Shown here: piece by piece, positions 1 to 9,037 of the stretch | How the letters are laid out: every line of letters begins with the position of its first letter | Numbering within the stretch: position 1 is the stretch's first letter | Source: Archivesica marissinica | Taxonomy: Eukaryota > Mollusca > Bivalvia > Venerida > Vesicomyidae | Assembly: GCA_014843695.1 (NCBI GenBank) | Contig: CM026400.1 | Coordinates: 45,845,019 to 45,909,018 of the forward strand | DNA: 64,000 nt | Reading direction: 5' to 3' | Notes under the pieces: generated by a model | What the model saw: only the letters and a program-made list of their open reading frames with translations | Database searches by the model: none | What the model was told of the DNA's origin: nothing | Position numbers and translations under genes: made by a program

Positions 1-72
1 GGCGCAGACAAACGTTCAGACAGAGGGAACCCTGCATCACTATTGCATTTCCTCAAGCGTCTGTATTAGTCA

Positions 73-232
73 TAGTTTATACAAATTTATTTTAGTTCAA
101 TTGCAAAACAAGTTTTAACAACGTTAGATTAATTGCTTTTGAGACCTCATTCCTGGTGGAATCCAACGCCACAACGTAGAGAGAAGAGGCAATGTGGAAT
201 TTAATTGCATTGCCTATGGCCACAATTGTATA
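73..232 (-). mobile_element. SINE-C fragment
   Basis: SINE-C consensus, inferred from the better copies: a tRNA-like head (AGCGCAGTGGATGCGCGTTC with GGAGTTCGAGCCCC as box B), a body with CTTAGGCAAGGCATTTAAA and GATTCCATCAGGAATGAGG, and a 3' tail ATAAGTTGTAAGAACTTG ending AAATAAATTTGTATA. This copy lacks the head. Confidence 0.75.
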
Positions 233-292
233 CACAAACGCTGGGCTTTTTGGACCTGAAACGAATGCACAATCACAACTTCCACAGGAAAT

Positions 293-716
293 TATTGTTC
301 CTATTTCAGTGTAATGACTTCAGAATGGCTTGCAAGCTGGTTCCCTTTGTTATGACCTATATAGTTCCTATTTCAGTGTAAAGACTACCAGAATGGCTTG
401 CTAGCTGGTTCCCTGTGTTATGACCTATATTGTTCCTATTTCAGTGTAATGACTACCAGAATGGCTTGCTAGCTGGTTCCCTGTGTTATGACCTATATTG
501 TTCCTATTTCAGTGTAATGACTACCAGAATGGCTTGCTAGCTGGTTTCCTATGTTATGACCAATATTGTTCCTATTTCAGTGTAATGACTACCAGAATGA
601 CTTGCTAGCTGGTTCCCTATGTTATGACCTATATTGTTCCTATTTCAGTGTAATTTCTACCAGAATGGCTTGCTAGCTGGTTCCCTGTGTTATGACCTAT
701 ATAATTCCTATTTCAG
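293..716 (+). repeat. 68-bp tandem array of the exon a acceptor plus exon start
   Basis: Six copies precede the real exon, with AG acceptors at 309, 376, 444, 512, 580 and 648; the seventh is the true site at 716. Each unit is an intron pyrimidine tract ending CTATTTCAG followed by about 54 bp of exon a. The decoys diverge from the exon at the second Cys pair (CTATAT instead of CTATGC) and loop back to the intron sequence. Confidence 0.92.
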
Positions 717-824
717 TGTAATGACTACCAGAATGGCTTGCTAGCTGGTTCCCTGTGTTATGATCTATGCATAGAAGAAGCTATACAACTGTCCAGTTGT
801 ATAGAACAGACCGGACAAATATAT
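717..824 (+). CDS. DIPK1: DIPK1 exon a (Cys-rich segment)
   Basis: The acceptor is TTCCTATTTCAG ending at 716 and the donor is GTATGT at 825. It has 36 codons, phase 0 at both ends. It encodes the luminal Cys motif and ends GQIY, which runs smoothly into VFKWKDAVIKAR of the next exon. Of seven tandem copies of this acceptor (293-774), only this last one continues to the second Cys pair (LCYDLC) and reaches a donor, so it is taken as the real exon. A 5'-truncated SINE-A lies in the following intron. Confidence 0.85.
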
Positions 825-3800
825 GTATGTATATAATCTTATAGACTCGTGTCATAATGTACGGCCGCTCAGACCGTGGCTCATTTATATGAAAAAGGTG
901 GCAGTTTCTTACGGAGGTTGGTGCACCGAAGTACTGGTTAACCGTTGGAGCTTGCCCAGGAAAGGTGTTGTTAGGTAAACTGCCCGTCGGCGATATAGCC
1001 CAAAATGGTGCTGATGCAGGCGTAAAACCCGAAATATAACAATATATAACATAATGTATGAACCTTTTTATCACATTATCACAGTAACAACAACCATAAA
1101 TTTGAAGAAATCAAATGTTTCTGTTTGCCAGTATATTTTTGAGCCTTATTACATTAAGCTGTATCCATACGCCGTAGTAAATAGTCCCTGGTAATCAAAC
1201 AACTTCATGCAAATAATCGACACAATATTTTTAAATCACTGTATATTCCGCTAGTTCATATTTAGCATTTTATTGATCCAAGTAGTTGATTTTCAACAAA
1301 TAAAGCATGAACACAAACAACATGTATATTTCCAATGTCCATTGCAAGCTGTCAATGTCATGCCGCGACCAATCGGAATCCTTCCAGGTGTTATTAAGCG
1401 TGTGGTCATATAGGAATTTATGTCATGACTGTATTGCACTGAATACAAGCAAAGTTATGTGATAGATAGGCTGTCCGATTAGCGCAGTGGTTAGCGCGCT
1501 CGCTTCTCACCAATGCAACCCGGGTTCGCTCCTCAGACCGGGAAGTATGTGAGATGGTACGGTGATTAATATAAGTTGTAAGAACTTGTTTCGCAATCGA
1601 GCTAAAATAAATTTGTATACATCCCTATATCATAAGGAATGTTGCAGCATTTTGCAACTTATTTTGTGATTTGTATAATACAAAGATGTGTAAATGTGAG
1701 ATATTACCAGGGCTCATTTTAGAGGGCGATTTGGGTGAAATAGTCGACCTAAGGACCCTGACTGCGCCCTTGGGGCCCCACTACAAATATTTAATAATTA
1801 TTTTTACAATTTTCATACATTTATAATTTTTCGCTCCTCAGACCGGAAAGTATGTGAGATCGGTGGTCGCCAGACCGGACAGGTGGGTTTTCTCCTGGTA
1901 CTCCGGTTTCTTCCCACACGAATGACCACATATACGTTTTCATCCGCGCCAATGAGAGTGATTAATATAAGTTGTTAAAACTTGCTTCGCAATCGTGGTA
2001 AAATAAATAAAGCTTAAATGCTTTATATAAGCTTGATACTTCCATAAGTCGAGGGGTGGAGTATTATACTATGGAGTTAATATAAATATATTTAAACTTT
2101 ATGCGATAGAGGTAAATTATTATGCAGGTATTTAAGTGGAAGGACGCAGTAATAAAAGCGAGGTTACCAGAGAAGTCTGGCTCTGAGGCTGAGGCGAGTG
2201 CCGTTTTTGTGTGGGAGGGTATGACGAGGGCCAACTTCGTGGATGTTCTAGAAGAGTTCTTCACTCGTAACCTCGGCAACAATGATCATTCCAGTGTTAT
2301 AGATAGAGCCATAGAGTATGCCGACTTCAACAAGGACAACCAGGTATGTCAGTGTTATAGATAGAGCTGTAGAGTATGCCGACTTCAACAAGGACAACCA
2401 GGTATGACAGTGTTATAGATAGAGCCGTAGAGTATGCTGACTTCAACAAGGACAACCAGGTATGACAGTGTTATAGATAGAGCTGTAGAGTATGCTGACT
2501 TCAACAAGGACAACCAGGTATGACAGTGTTATAGATAGAGCCGTAGAGTATGCCGACTTCAACAAGGACAACCAGGTATGACAGTGTTATAGATAGAGCC
2601 GTAGAGTATGCCGACTTCAACAAGGGCAACCAGGTATGTCAGTGTTATAGATAGAACCGTAGAGTATGCCTACTTCAACAAGGACAACCAGGTATGTCAG
2701 TGTTATAGATAGAGCCATAGAGTATGCCGACTTCAACAAGGACAACCAGGTATGTCAGTGTTATAGATAGAACCGTAGAGTATGCCTACTTCAACAAGGA
2801 CAACCAGGTATGTCAGTGTTATAGATAGAGCCATAGAGTATGCCGACTTCAACAAGGACAACCAGGTATGTCAGTGTTATAGATAGAGCCATAGAGTATG
2901 CCGACTTCAACAAGGACAACCAGGTATGTCATTGTTATAGATAGAGCTGTAGAGTATGCCGTCTTCAACAAGGACAACCAGGTATGTCAGTGAGTGAAGT
3001 AATGCTTGTCCTGCTTCAAAGAGTTGCTCTTTATTTCAAAAGGAAGGACTACAAATGTAAGATGCTCTTTATTTCAAAAAGGACTCAGTTGCTCTTTATT
3101 TCAAAAAGGACTAAATTGCACTTTATTTCAAAAAGGAATAAGTTGCTCTTCATTTCAAAAAGATCTAAAGTTGAACTTTATTTCAATAAGACTAAGTTGC
3201 TCTTAATTTCAAAAAGGACTCAGTTGCTCTTTAATTCAAAAAGGGCTAAAGTTGCTCTTAATTTCAAAAAGGAATATGTTGCTCTTCATTTCAAAATGGA
3301 ATAAGTTGCTCTTCATTTCAAAAAGGGCTAAAGTTGCTCTTTATTTCTGTGATTATTGGATTGTTTAAAGTGCATTAGCACATCAGCTTATGTATGTGAC
3401 TTGTGCCTTGAGAAGATTAACTACTAATATACAGGGCTCATTCTAGAGAGCGACTTGGTCGTCATAGTCGCCCTAGCGACCCTGACTTAGCCCCCTGGAG
3501 AGGCCCACTTCCCCCCCAATTTTTTTTTATTATTTTCATACAAAATTTGTCAAGTAAGTTACACTGGCCCATTGTAAAAATCCTTATTCAGATATTGTAA
3601 AAATCCTTATTCAGATATTGTAAAACTCCTTATTCAGATATTGTATTTAATGGTCATACCGTGTAGTTTCACCCTATTTTGTAGACATTTATTAAATAAC
3701 ACCATTTAACTCTTTCAAAAAGTGTAGATCCAGCTGAGCTGGCTCATGACGAGCCGTCTCATCAGGATCTGCACGTTGTGCCTGTAATATTACTATTTTT

Positions 3801-6800
3801 AGGCAAAGATTACCCATTTTGATAAATGAACTGGTCCAAATGTAATTTTCTTATTAATTTATTGGTCTAAGAATATCATGCCCCAATCCATGTCAGTTAC
3901 TTGGTGTTGAATTGGTGCACCAGTCCATGTCAAGTTACTTGGGGTTGAATGGGTGCACCAGTCCATGTCAGTTACTTGGGGTTGAATGGGTGCACCAGTC
4001 CATGTCAGTTACTTGGTGTTGAATGGGTGCACCAGTCCATGTCGGTTACTTGGGGTTGAATGGGTGCACCAGTCCATGTCAGTTACTTGGGGTTGAATGG
4101 GTGCACCAGTCCATGTCGGTTACTTGGGGTTGAATGGGTGCACCAGTCCATGTCAGTTACTTGGTGTTGAATGGGTGCACCAGTCCATGTCTGTTACTTG
4201 GGGTTGAATGGGTGCACCAGTCCATGTTGGTTACTTGGGGTTGAATGGGTGCACCAGTCCATGTCGGTTACTTGGTGTTGAATGGGTGCACCAGTCCATG
4301 TCGGTTACTTGGTGTTGAATGGGTGCACCAGTCCATGTCAGTTACTTGGTGTTGAATGGGTGCACCAGTCCATGTCAGTTACTTGGTGTTGAATGGGTGC
4401 ACCAGTCCATGTCAGTTACTTGGTGTTGAATGGGTGCACCAGTCCATGTCAGTTACTTGGTGTTGAATGGGTGCACCAGTCCATGTCAGTTACTTGGGGT
4501 TGAATGGGTGCACCAGTCCATGTCAGTTACTTGGGGTTGAATGGGTGCACCAGTCCATGTCAGTTACTTGGTGTTGAATGGGTGCACCAGTCCATGTCAG
4601 TTACTTGGTGTTGAATGGGTGCACCAGTCCATGTCAGTTACTTGGTGTTGAATGGGTGCACCAGTCCATGTCAGTTACTTGTGTTGAATGGGTGCACCAG
4701 TCCATGTCAGTTACTTGGGGTTGAATGGGTGCACCAGTCCATGTCAGTTACTTGGGGTTGAATGGGTGCACCAGTCCATGTCAGTTACTTGGGGTTGAAT
4801 GGGTGCACCAGTCCATGTCAGTTACTTGGTGTTGAATGGGTGCACCAGTCCATGTCAGTTACTTGGGGTTGAATGGGTGCACCAGTCCATGTCAGTTACT
4901 TGGTGTTGAATGGGTGCACCAGTCCATGTCAGTTACTTGGGGTTGAATGGGTGCACCAGTCCATGTCAGTTACTTGGGGTTGAATGGGTGCACCAGTCCA
5001 TGTCAGTTACTTGGGGTTGAATGGGTGCACCAGTCCATGTCAGTTACTTGGTGTTGAATGGGTGCACCAGTCCATGTCAGTTACTTGGGGTTGAATGGGT
5101 GCACCAGTCCATGTCAGTTACTTGGGGTTGAATGGGTGCACCAGTCCATGTCAGTTACTTGGGGTTGAATGGGTGCACCAGTCCATGTCAGTTACTTGGG
5201 GTTGAATGGGTGCACCAGTCCATGTCAGTTACTTGGGGTTGAATGGGTGCACCAGTCCATGTCAGTTACTTGGGGTTGAATGGGTACACCAGTCCATGTC
5301 AGTTACTTGGGGTTGAATGGGTGCACCAGTCCATGTCAGTTACTTGGTGTTGAATGGGTACACCAGTCCATGTCAGTTACTTGGGGTTGAATGGGTGCAC
5401 CAGTCCATGTCAGTTACTTGGGGTTGAATGGGTGCAACAGTCCATGTTGGTTACTTGGGGTTGAATGGGTGCACCAGTCCATGTCAGTTACTTGGGGTTG
5501 AATGGGTGCAACAGTCCATGTTGGTTACTTGGTGTTGAATGGGTGCACCAGTCCATGTCAGTTACTTGGGGTTGAATGGGTGCACCAGTCCATGTCAGTT
5601 ACTTGGGGTTGAATGGGTGCACCAGTCCATGTCGGTTACTTGGGGTTGAATGGGTGCAGCAGTCCATGTAGGTTACTTGGAGTTGAATGGGTTATGGATG
5701 CAATTGCGCGCCTTCTCACTTCTCCCAAACATTGTGACCTAGAATGAGCTTTGGCGATTAGTTTATACAAATTTATTTTAGCTCGATTTAGCTTTGGCGA
5801 TGGAATGATTCCATCAGGAATGAGGTCTCGAGAGCGTTCAATATATACGTTGTAAGAACTTGTTTCGTAATCAAGCTGAAATAAATTTGTATAAACTAAC
5901 ATTTCATCGTTTTCAGTTGACGTACGGTGAAATCAGCTCCCTGTGGCTTCTACTGCAGATCCCGGAATTCCAGACGTTGTTTATATTCCAACATAATTCA
6001 GTATTTCCAAGAATTAACGGGACTTGTGGCTCGTTGTACGCTTACGAGGCAGCATATCACCAAATATTGTATGATAGGAACGGAACGTCGTACATAGATT
6101 CTGTCTTTCCAAATAGGTAAAAGTTTTAATGTTAATGTAGTATACTACTATAGGATTGAATTCAGGTTTTCCTGCGTTTATTGTTTGTATGTATGTATGT
6201 TCCATTAATGTCAAACCCCTTGCGGGGACCTAGACAGGTTTTCCTGGGCAGGCTTAGCCGACCTAAGTGGTTAACTAGTACTAAGCAATGTGTGTGAGTT
6301 GCCTTTCTCACTGACACTACATACGTGGCCTGACCGAGTATCGAACCCGGGACCGTTCAATTCCAAATCCGACGCTATACCACTGGACCACGGACGCCTT
6401 ATAACTCACACATTGAATAAAAAAACCCTGAAGGGGCTTTATGTTAAATGTGTGCATTATTAGGCATCGTTTACGCTTCTCACCAATGCAACCCGGGTTC
6501 GATCCTCGGACCGAGAAGTATGTGCGGTGGTCGCCAGATTGGACAGGTGAGTTTTCTCCGGGTAGTCTGGTTTCCTCCCACACGAATGACGCTTTATGAC
6601 GCAAGTTGTTAAAACTCACAATCGTTTTAAAATAAATAAAGTTTAAACATTTAAACTGATTACGCCGCCATGTTTGATTACAGGTCAAAAGTAGTCCCGT
6701 CTTCTTCTTACATTAGAAACAGGTCAAAAGTAGTCCCGTCTTCTTCTTACATTAGAAACAGGTCAAAAGTAGTCCCGTCTTCTTCACTGGGGTTTATCGA

Positions 6801-8106
6801 AATGTAAACGTTCGGTATTCACCAATTAAATTGCGTCAATTGATCAATATTGGAATTATTAAATGTTGTAGGAAAGGATCGTCATACAGACAGATCTGTA
6901 GTCCAGTGGTAACACGCTGGACTGGTAATCCAGGAATCGCAGGTTCGATCCCACATCTGACCCTAATAGTCTTTCAGATTAAACCGAGGTCTCGTGTCGG
7001 TGCTTTACACCGTGCACGTAAAAGAACCATAGGAGATTCTGGAATGGGTCTCTGTCTGTATCATTGCACTATCCTCCAAAAATCTAAAATGACTAATCTC
7101 TTCAGGAGGCGTCGCTCATATGGGCAACCGGTAGCGACGATAAAAAAAAATAAACGTAAAACAAACAGGATCGTCATACATAGGTATCATCTTTCCATAT
7201 AGGTAAATGTTTATTGTTAATGTATATATATTGTATGCTGGGAACGGATCGTCGTATATTGATAATGTTTTGATAAACTAAGAGTATATAGTAATCACTC
7301 GGGTTAGTGCGGATGACCGTATGTGTGGTCATTCGTGTGGGAGGTAACTGGAATAAACCCCCACCTGTCAGATTTGGCAACCACCGTACCAGCCCACCTA
7401 CATCCCAGTCCGAGGATCGAACTCGGGTTGCATCGCTAACCACTGCGCTAATCTGACAGCCATAAATATAACATTAGATTGACATCGAGTTAAAATATAT
7501 TGTTTCATTCCGCTAACATTTTTATACAGGTATCGGTGGCACCTTCCAGCATTCCCAAAGCGAGTACACATTGCTCTAGGCCTGCTAGAATATGTCTATG
7601 CAACCATGGAAACGGAAAATACGAGGTTCTACATGTGTGATTTTAGTCCTACAAACTTCGGATACACGCAATATTTCGAAATGAAAGTTTCCAATGTACA
7701 GGGTATCATATCAGAACCGCTGCTAAACGAGACTTTACAGCGTATAACATGCAAGCGGGATTCGGACTGTCGCCATGGCGACGTATGTAGGTCAAAGTGC
7801 AATAAGACTACTCAAAGGTGTTTGGGTATCGACGTGAACTACATTCCAGACATTGTGAAAATCTGTTACATCCTGCAGGATTATATCGTTTACGGGATGC
7901 CGGTGAAATTAAAATACACGCTAAGCCATGTCGTGGCTGATTGCATTCGAATGAGTAAAAAATTACGCAGTAAAACGCCGTCGACGATTCTAGTGGATCA
8001 GAATCTAGCGCACGACAGACTGAACCAGATACTATGGAACGAACTGAAATATGCAGAAACAAAATGGCTGACACGGCCGACTCAGAAACCACCATTGCTT
8101 ATCTAG
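717..8106 (+). CDS. DIPK1: DIPK1 (FAM69)-family divergent kinase-like protein, 3' four exons
   Basis: Exons 717-824, 2128-2343, 5917-6116 and 7530-8106 join with phases 0/0, 0/0 and 2/1 into 366 residues plus stop. Seen: a C-x2-Y-x2-G-x3-G-x-L-C-x2-L-C motif (residues 1-18), an AVIK segment with a candidate ATP-site Lys46, an EF-hand loop at 102-113 (D102, N104, D106, Q108, T110, E113), a TCGSLYAYE segment, RWHLPAFPKR, MCDFSPTNFGYT with D212 and N217 where a kinase catalytic loop would sit, and a Cys-rich tail ending at the stop. Known: vertebrate DIPK1A/B/C are roughly 420-430 residue type II ER membrane proteins with a luminal kinase-like domain and an inserted EF-hand; their substrates are poorly known. 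About 60 N-terminal residues, including the membrane anchor, should lie upstream of the window. Which paralogue (A, B or C) cannot be told. The family call is secure; catalytic activity is inference. Confidence 0.92.
858..1035 (+). mobile_element. SINE-A, 5'-truncated
   Basis: SINE-A sense strand: a tRNA-like head (GTGGTCGAGTGGTTA box A, GGGTTCGAGCCCC box B), a core with TTAACCGCTGGAGCCTGCCC, and a 3' end GATGCAGGCGTAAAACCCG. This copy starts just inside box B. Confidence 0.8.
1060..1465. repeat. Dispersed repeat, copy 1 (pair with 51205-51545)
   Basis: It aligns collinearly with 51205-51545 through CATAGTAAATAGTCCC-like, TTGATTTTCAACAAATAAA and TGCGACCAATC segments, with indels. Both copies adjoin a SINE-A, but in opposite orientations. 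No termini are recognised. Confidence 0.7.
1469..1622 (+). mobile_element. SINE-B with a SINE-C-like tail
   Basis: SINE-B head: GGCTGTCCGATTAGCGCAGT, then GTTAGCGCGCTCGC and CCCGGGTTCG (box B). This copy lacks the middle block and ends AGCTAAAATAAATTTGTATA, the SINE-C form of the shared tail. Confidence 0.8.
1708..1827. mobile_element. M-CAGGG MITE, left fragment
   Basis: It starts CAGGGCTCATTTTAGAGGGC and carries the family's internal GTCGACCTAAGGACCCTGAC-type block. It is truncated at a junction with a SINE-B fragment. Confidence 0.7.
1830..2017 (+). mobile_element. SINE-B, 5'-truncated
   Basis: It begins inside box B and contains the family middle block (GTGGTCGCCAGACCGGACAG, GGGTTTTCTCC, TCCGCGCCAATGAGAGTG) and the tail ATAAGTTGTTAAAACTTGC...AAATAAATAAAG. 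It ends about 110 bp upstream of exon b. Confidence 0.8.
2128..2343 (+). CDS. DIPK1: DIPK1 exon b (N-lobe and first half of EF-hand)
   Basis: The acceptor is ATTATTATGCAG ending at 2127 and the donor is CAG|GTATGT at 2343/2344. It has 72 codons, phase 0/0. The AVIK segment resembles the kinase VAIK lysine strand. The exon ends YADFNKDNQ, the first seven positions of a canonical EF-hand loop. The acceptor lacks a strong pyrimidine tract. Its donor edge is the template of the array at 2344-2983. Confidence 0.9.
2344..2983 (+). repeat. 58-bp tandem array of the exon b 3' end plus donor
   Basis: Eleven copies follow the real donor, with CAG|GT junctions at 2401, 2459, 2517, 2575, 2633, 2691, 2749, 2807, 2865, 2923 and 2981. 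Each repeats GTATGTCAG (or GTATGACAG) plus about the last 49 bp of exon b, which encodes the EF-hand half DFNKDNQ. The unit is not a multiple of 3, and reading past the real donor meets TAG after six codons. Confidence 0.95.
3009..3346. repeat. ~28-bp tandem array (GTTGCTCTTTATTTCAAAAA)
   Basis: About 12 diverged units, many separated by AGGACTCA or GGGCTAAA spacers. It lies in the DIPK1 intron b-c, directly after the exon-b-derived array. Overlapping short ORFs here are repeat shadows. Confidence 0.9.
3548..3655. repeat. Short tandem repeat (ATTGTAAAAATCCTTATTCAG)
   Basis: Three imperfect copies of a ~24-27 bp unit sit inside the M-CAGGG element. Other family members have a single copy here, so it is a local expansion. 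Confidence 0.7.
3706..5694. mobile_element. M-TTAA1 MITE with one terminus expanded into a 37-bp array
   Basis: M-TTAA1 has ends TTAACCC(A/T)TTCAACACCA in inverted orientation within TTAA, as in piggyBac-type elements, and is normally about 240 bp. Here the left half is recognisable (GTAGATCCAGCTGAGCTGG, CTTATTAATTTATTGGTCTA). From 3891 to 5690 the right terminal segment CAGTCCATGTCAGTTACTTG...GGGTGCAC repeats about 48 times at 37 bp. The last copy ends GAATGGGTTA, the transposon end. Confidence 0.9.
5757..5899 (+). mobile_element. SINE-C tail fragments next to exon c
   Basis: A short inverted SINE-C tail piece (~5757-5795) is followed by a sense fragment with CCATCAGGAATGAGGTCTCG and the 3' tail ending ATAAATTTGTATAAAC. 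The tail ends about 17 bp from the exon c start. Confidence 0.7.
5917..6116 (+). CDS. DIPK1: DIPK1 exon c (second half of EF-hand and hinge region)
   Basis: The acceptor is CATCGTTTTCAG ending at 5916 and the donor is ATAG|GTAAAA at 6116/6117. It is 200 nt, starting in phase 0 and leaving two bases (AG). It opens with LTYGE, which completes the EF-hand begun in exon b. SLWLLLQIPEF and INGTCGSLYAYE match the family pattern of a helix followed by a GxCGxLY strand. A SINE-C tail ends about 17 bp before the exon. A CTAAC branch-point-like motif (5895-5899) sits at that junction. Confidence 0.9.
6215..6399 (-). mobile_element. SINE-F, tRNA-headed
   Basis: On the minus strand: GCGTCCGTGGTCCAGTGGTA, then CCCGGGTTCGATACTCGG (box B), a body with GTTAACCACTTAGG and GCCTGCCCAGGAAAACC, and a 3' end CCCGCAAGGGG. 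The core block GTTAACC...GCCTGCCCAGGAAA is shared with SINE-A although heads and tails differ. Only one copy was seen. Confidence 0.75.
6476..6650 (+). mobile_element. SINE-B, head-truncated
   Basis: Contains CCCGGGTTCGATCCTCGG, the CAGATTGGACAGGTGAG middle block and the tail AAAATAAATAAAGTTTAAAC. The region between block and tail has an internal deletion. Confidence 0.8.
6681..6786. repeat. 39-bp tandem repeat, 2.7 copies
   Basis: Unit AGGTCAAAAGTAGTCCCGTC plus TTCTTCTTACATTAGAAAC; the copies are nearly identical, so recent. It lies in the DIPK1 intron c-d. Confidence 0.9.
6862..7270 (+). pseudogene. Decayed duplicates of the DIPK1 exon c 3' end, one split by a SINE
   Basis: Bases 6862-6888 plus 7181-7230 reproduce the last ~45 bp of exon c, its TAG|GTAA donor and about 25 bp of following intron, with substitutions. 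The copy is interrupted by a SINE-D. A second, weaker copy of the same segment follows at 7231-7266. Neither keeps the reading frame. Both lie in the intron between exons c and d. Confidence 0.7.
6889..7166 (+). mobile_element. SINE-D, full length with target-site duplication
   Basis: SINE-D head: GATCTGTAGTCCAGTGGTAA, CGCTGGACTGGTAATCCAG, GGTTCGATCCC. Body: GTGCACGTAAAAGAACC and CACTATCCTCCAAAAATC. 3' end: GTAGCGACGATAAA...TAAACGTAAAAC. It is flanked by 14-bp direct repeats AGGATCGTCATACA at 6875-6888 and 7167-7180. It landed in a decayed copy of exon c. Confidence 0.9.
7290..7463 (-). mobile_element. SINE-B, 3' tail missing
   Basis: Reverse-strand head GGCTGTCAGATTAGCGCAGT, box B GGGTTCGATCC-like (CGAACTCGGGTTGC on plus), and a middle block with TGTGTGGTCATTCGTGTGGG. 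Confidence 0.8.
7530..8106 (+). CDS. DIPK1: DIPK1 terminal exon d (C-lobe, PIP49_C-type, and Cys-rich tail)
   Basis: The acceptor is ATTTTTATACAG ending at 7529. The first base completes AG|G (Arg175), and the exon runs open to TAG at 8104-8106. It encodes RWHLPAFPKR, IALGLLEYV, then FYMCDFSPTNFGYT. A six-Cys stretch follows (C-x5-C-x5-C-x3-C-x6-C pattern in the TCKRDSDC...QRC region), then a helical C-terminus. An ATG at 7606 in frame is internal, not the start. A CTAAC branch-like motif lies about 18 bp before the acceptor. The last codons are the probable seed of the array at 8165-8455. Confidence 0.93.
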
Positions 8107-8164
8107 AATTGGAGGAGATGATGGCGAGGAAGGTAGAGATGAAACAAAGTTGAGTGGAATGAAC

Positions 8165-8455
8165 CCATTATATGCAGATACAAGTGGCTGATGTTGCTAT
8201 AAATAGATCCAAGTGACTGACACCGCTATAATAGATGCAAGTGACTAATGCCACTATAAATAGATCCAAGTGACTGATGTTGCTATAAATAGATGCAAGT
8301 GACTTATGTCGCTATAAATAGATGTATGTGACTGATATTGCTATAAATAGATCCAAGTGACCGATGTCTATTAATAGATCCAAGTGACCGATATCGCTAT
8401 TAATAGATCCAAGTGACCGATATCAGTATTAATAGATCCAAGTGACCGATGTGAA
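8165..8455. repeat. ~35-bp tandem array in the DIPK1 3' UTR
   Basis: About eight units of AGATCCAAGTGACTGATGTC plus GCTATAAAT. The first unit (TATATGCAGATACAAGTGGC) closely resembles the last coding segment at 8046-8075 (TATGCAGAAACAAAATGGC), so the array probably arose from the CDS end. Confidence 0.85.
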
Positions 8456-9037
8456 ATTAGCAAATTCAGCAATTTTGTTTAACCAGATTTTAATGGGTTC
8501 ACCATTACCAGGTATTGAGCGTGAATTTCATTCCAATTTTATTCCAACCCCCCTATCCAACACTTGAAAAAGTCCAATGAGGGACATTGGTCAGTTACTG
8601 CCCCTGAATACTCCCTAAAAGTAGATAGGTCCTATTAAGTGTTTTCCTCTGTTTTTATCGTTGTTTCCTTTGCACAACATGCTAACAATTTTATTCTACT
8701 ATCGCTTCTTGTGATTATTAAATTACTATATCTCAACAAGATCTCCTACAGTATATACAATGGGTAGTTAGTTGTAACAGAATGTTGTCACTATTTAGTA
8801 TTAACACAATTTGGATAAAATGACAGTTATCATAGCGCAACATTTGGTTAGGGAACAACAGTAAAAACAAAGGATTCCAACTAAAAGGACCTATTCACAT
8901 TTTGGAATAAATCAGACTTATCTGCCAAGGGAGGTAATAGAGATGTCTCATTTGATCCACTTGTCATTGTAAATATGTTTTGTGTAATTTATGTATATGT
9001 GTAAGCCATAACATGACAAATACCATAATATGTTATA
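8456..9037. other. DIPK1 3' flank, no feature recognised
   Basis: AT-rich sequence without repeats or coding signals that I can identify. Possible poly(A) hexamers (for example AATAAA at 8906) cannot be distinguished from chance. Confidence 0.4.

Larger units (their letters stand above)
3432..5749. mobile_element. M-CAGGG MITE interrupted by an expanded M-TTAA1
   Basis: The left end is CAGGGCTCATTCTAGAG and the right end CACTTCTCCC...GACCTAGAATGAGC, as in the intact 305-bp copy at 63627-63931. Its two halves (3432-3705 and 5695-5749) flank a nested M-TTAA1. Confidence 0.8.

Noticed and set aside
310..660. Treating the six upstream copies of DIPK1 exon a as real exons
   Set aside because: They lack the second Cys pair and a donor, and reading on meets a stop in the next unit.
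6889..6965. tRNA gene-like boxes here and in other SINE heads
   Set aside because: Each box A/B pair is followed by a SINE body and 3' tail and recurs as dispersed copies; no intact cloverleaf gene was found.
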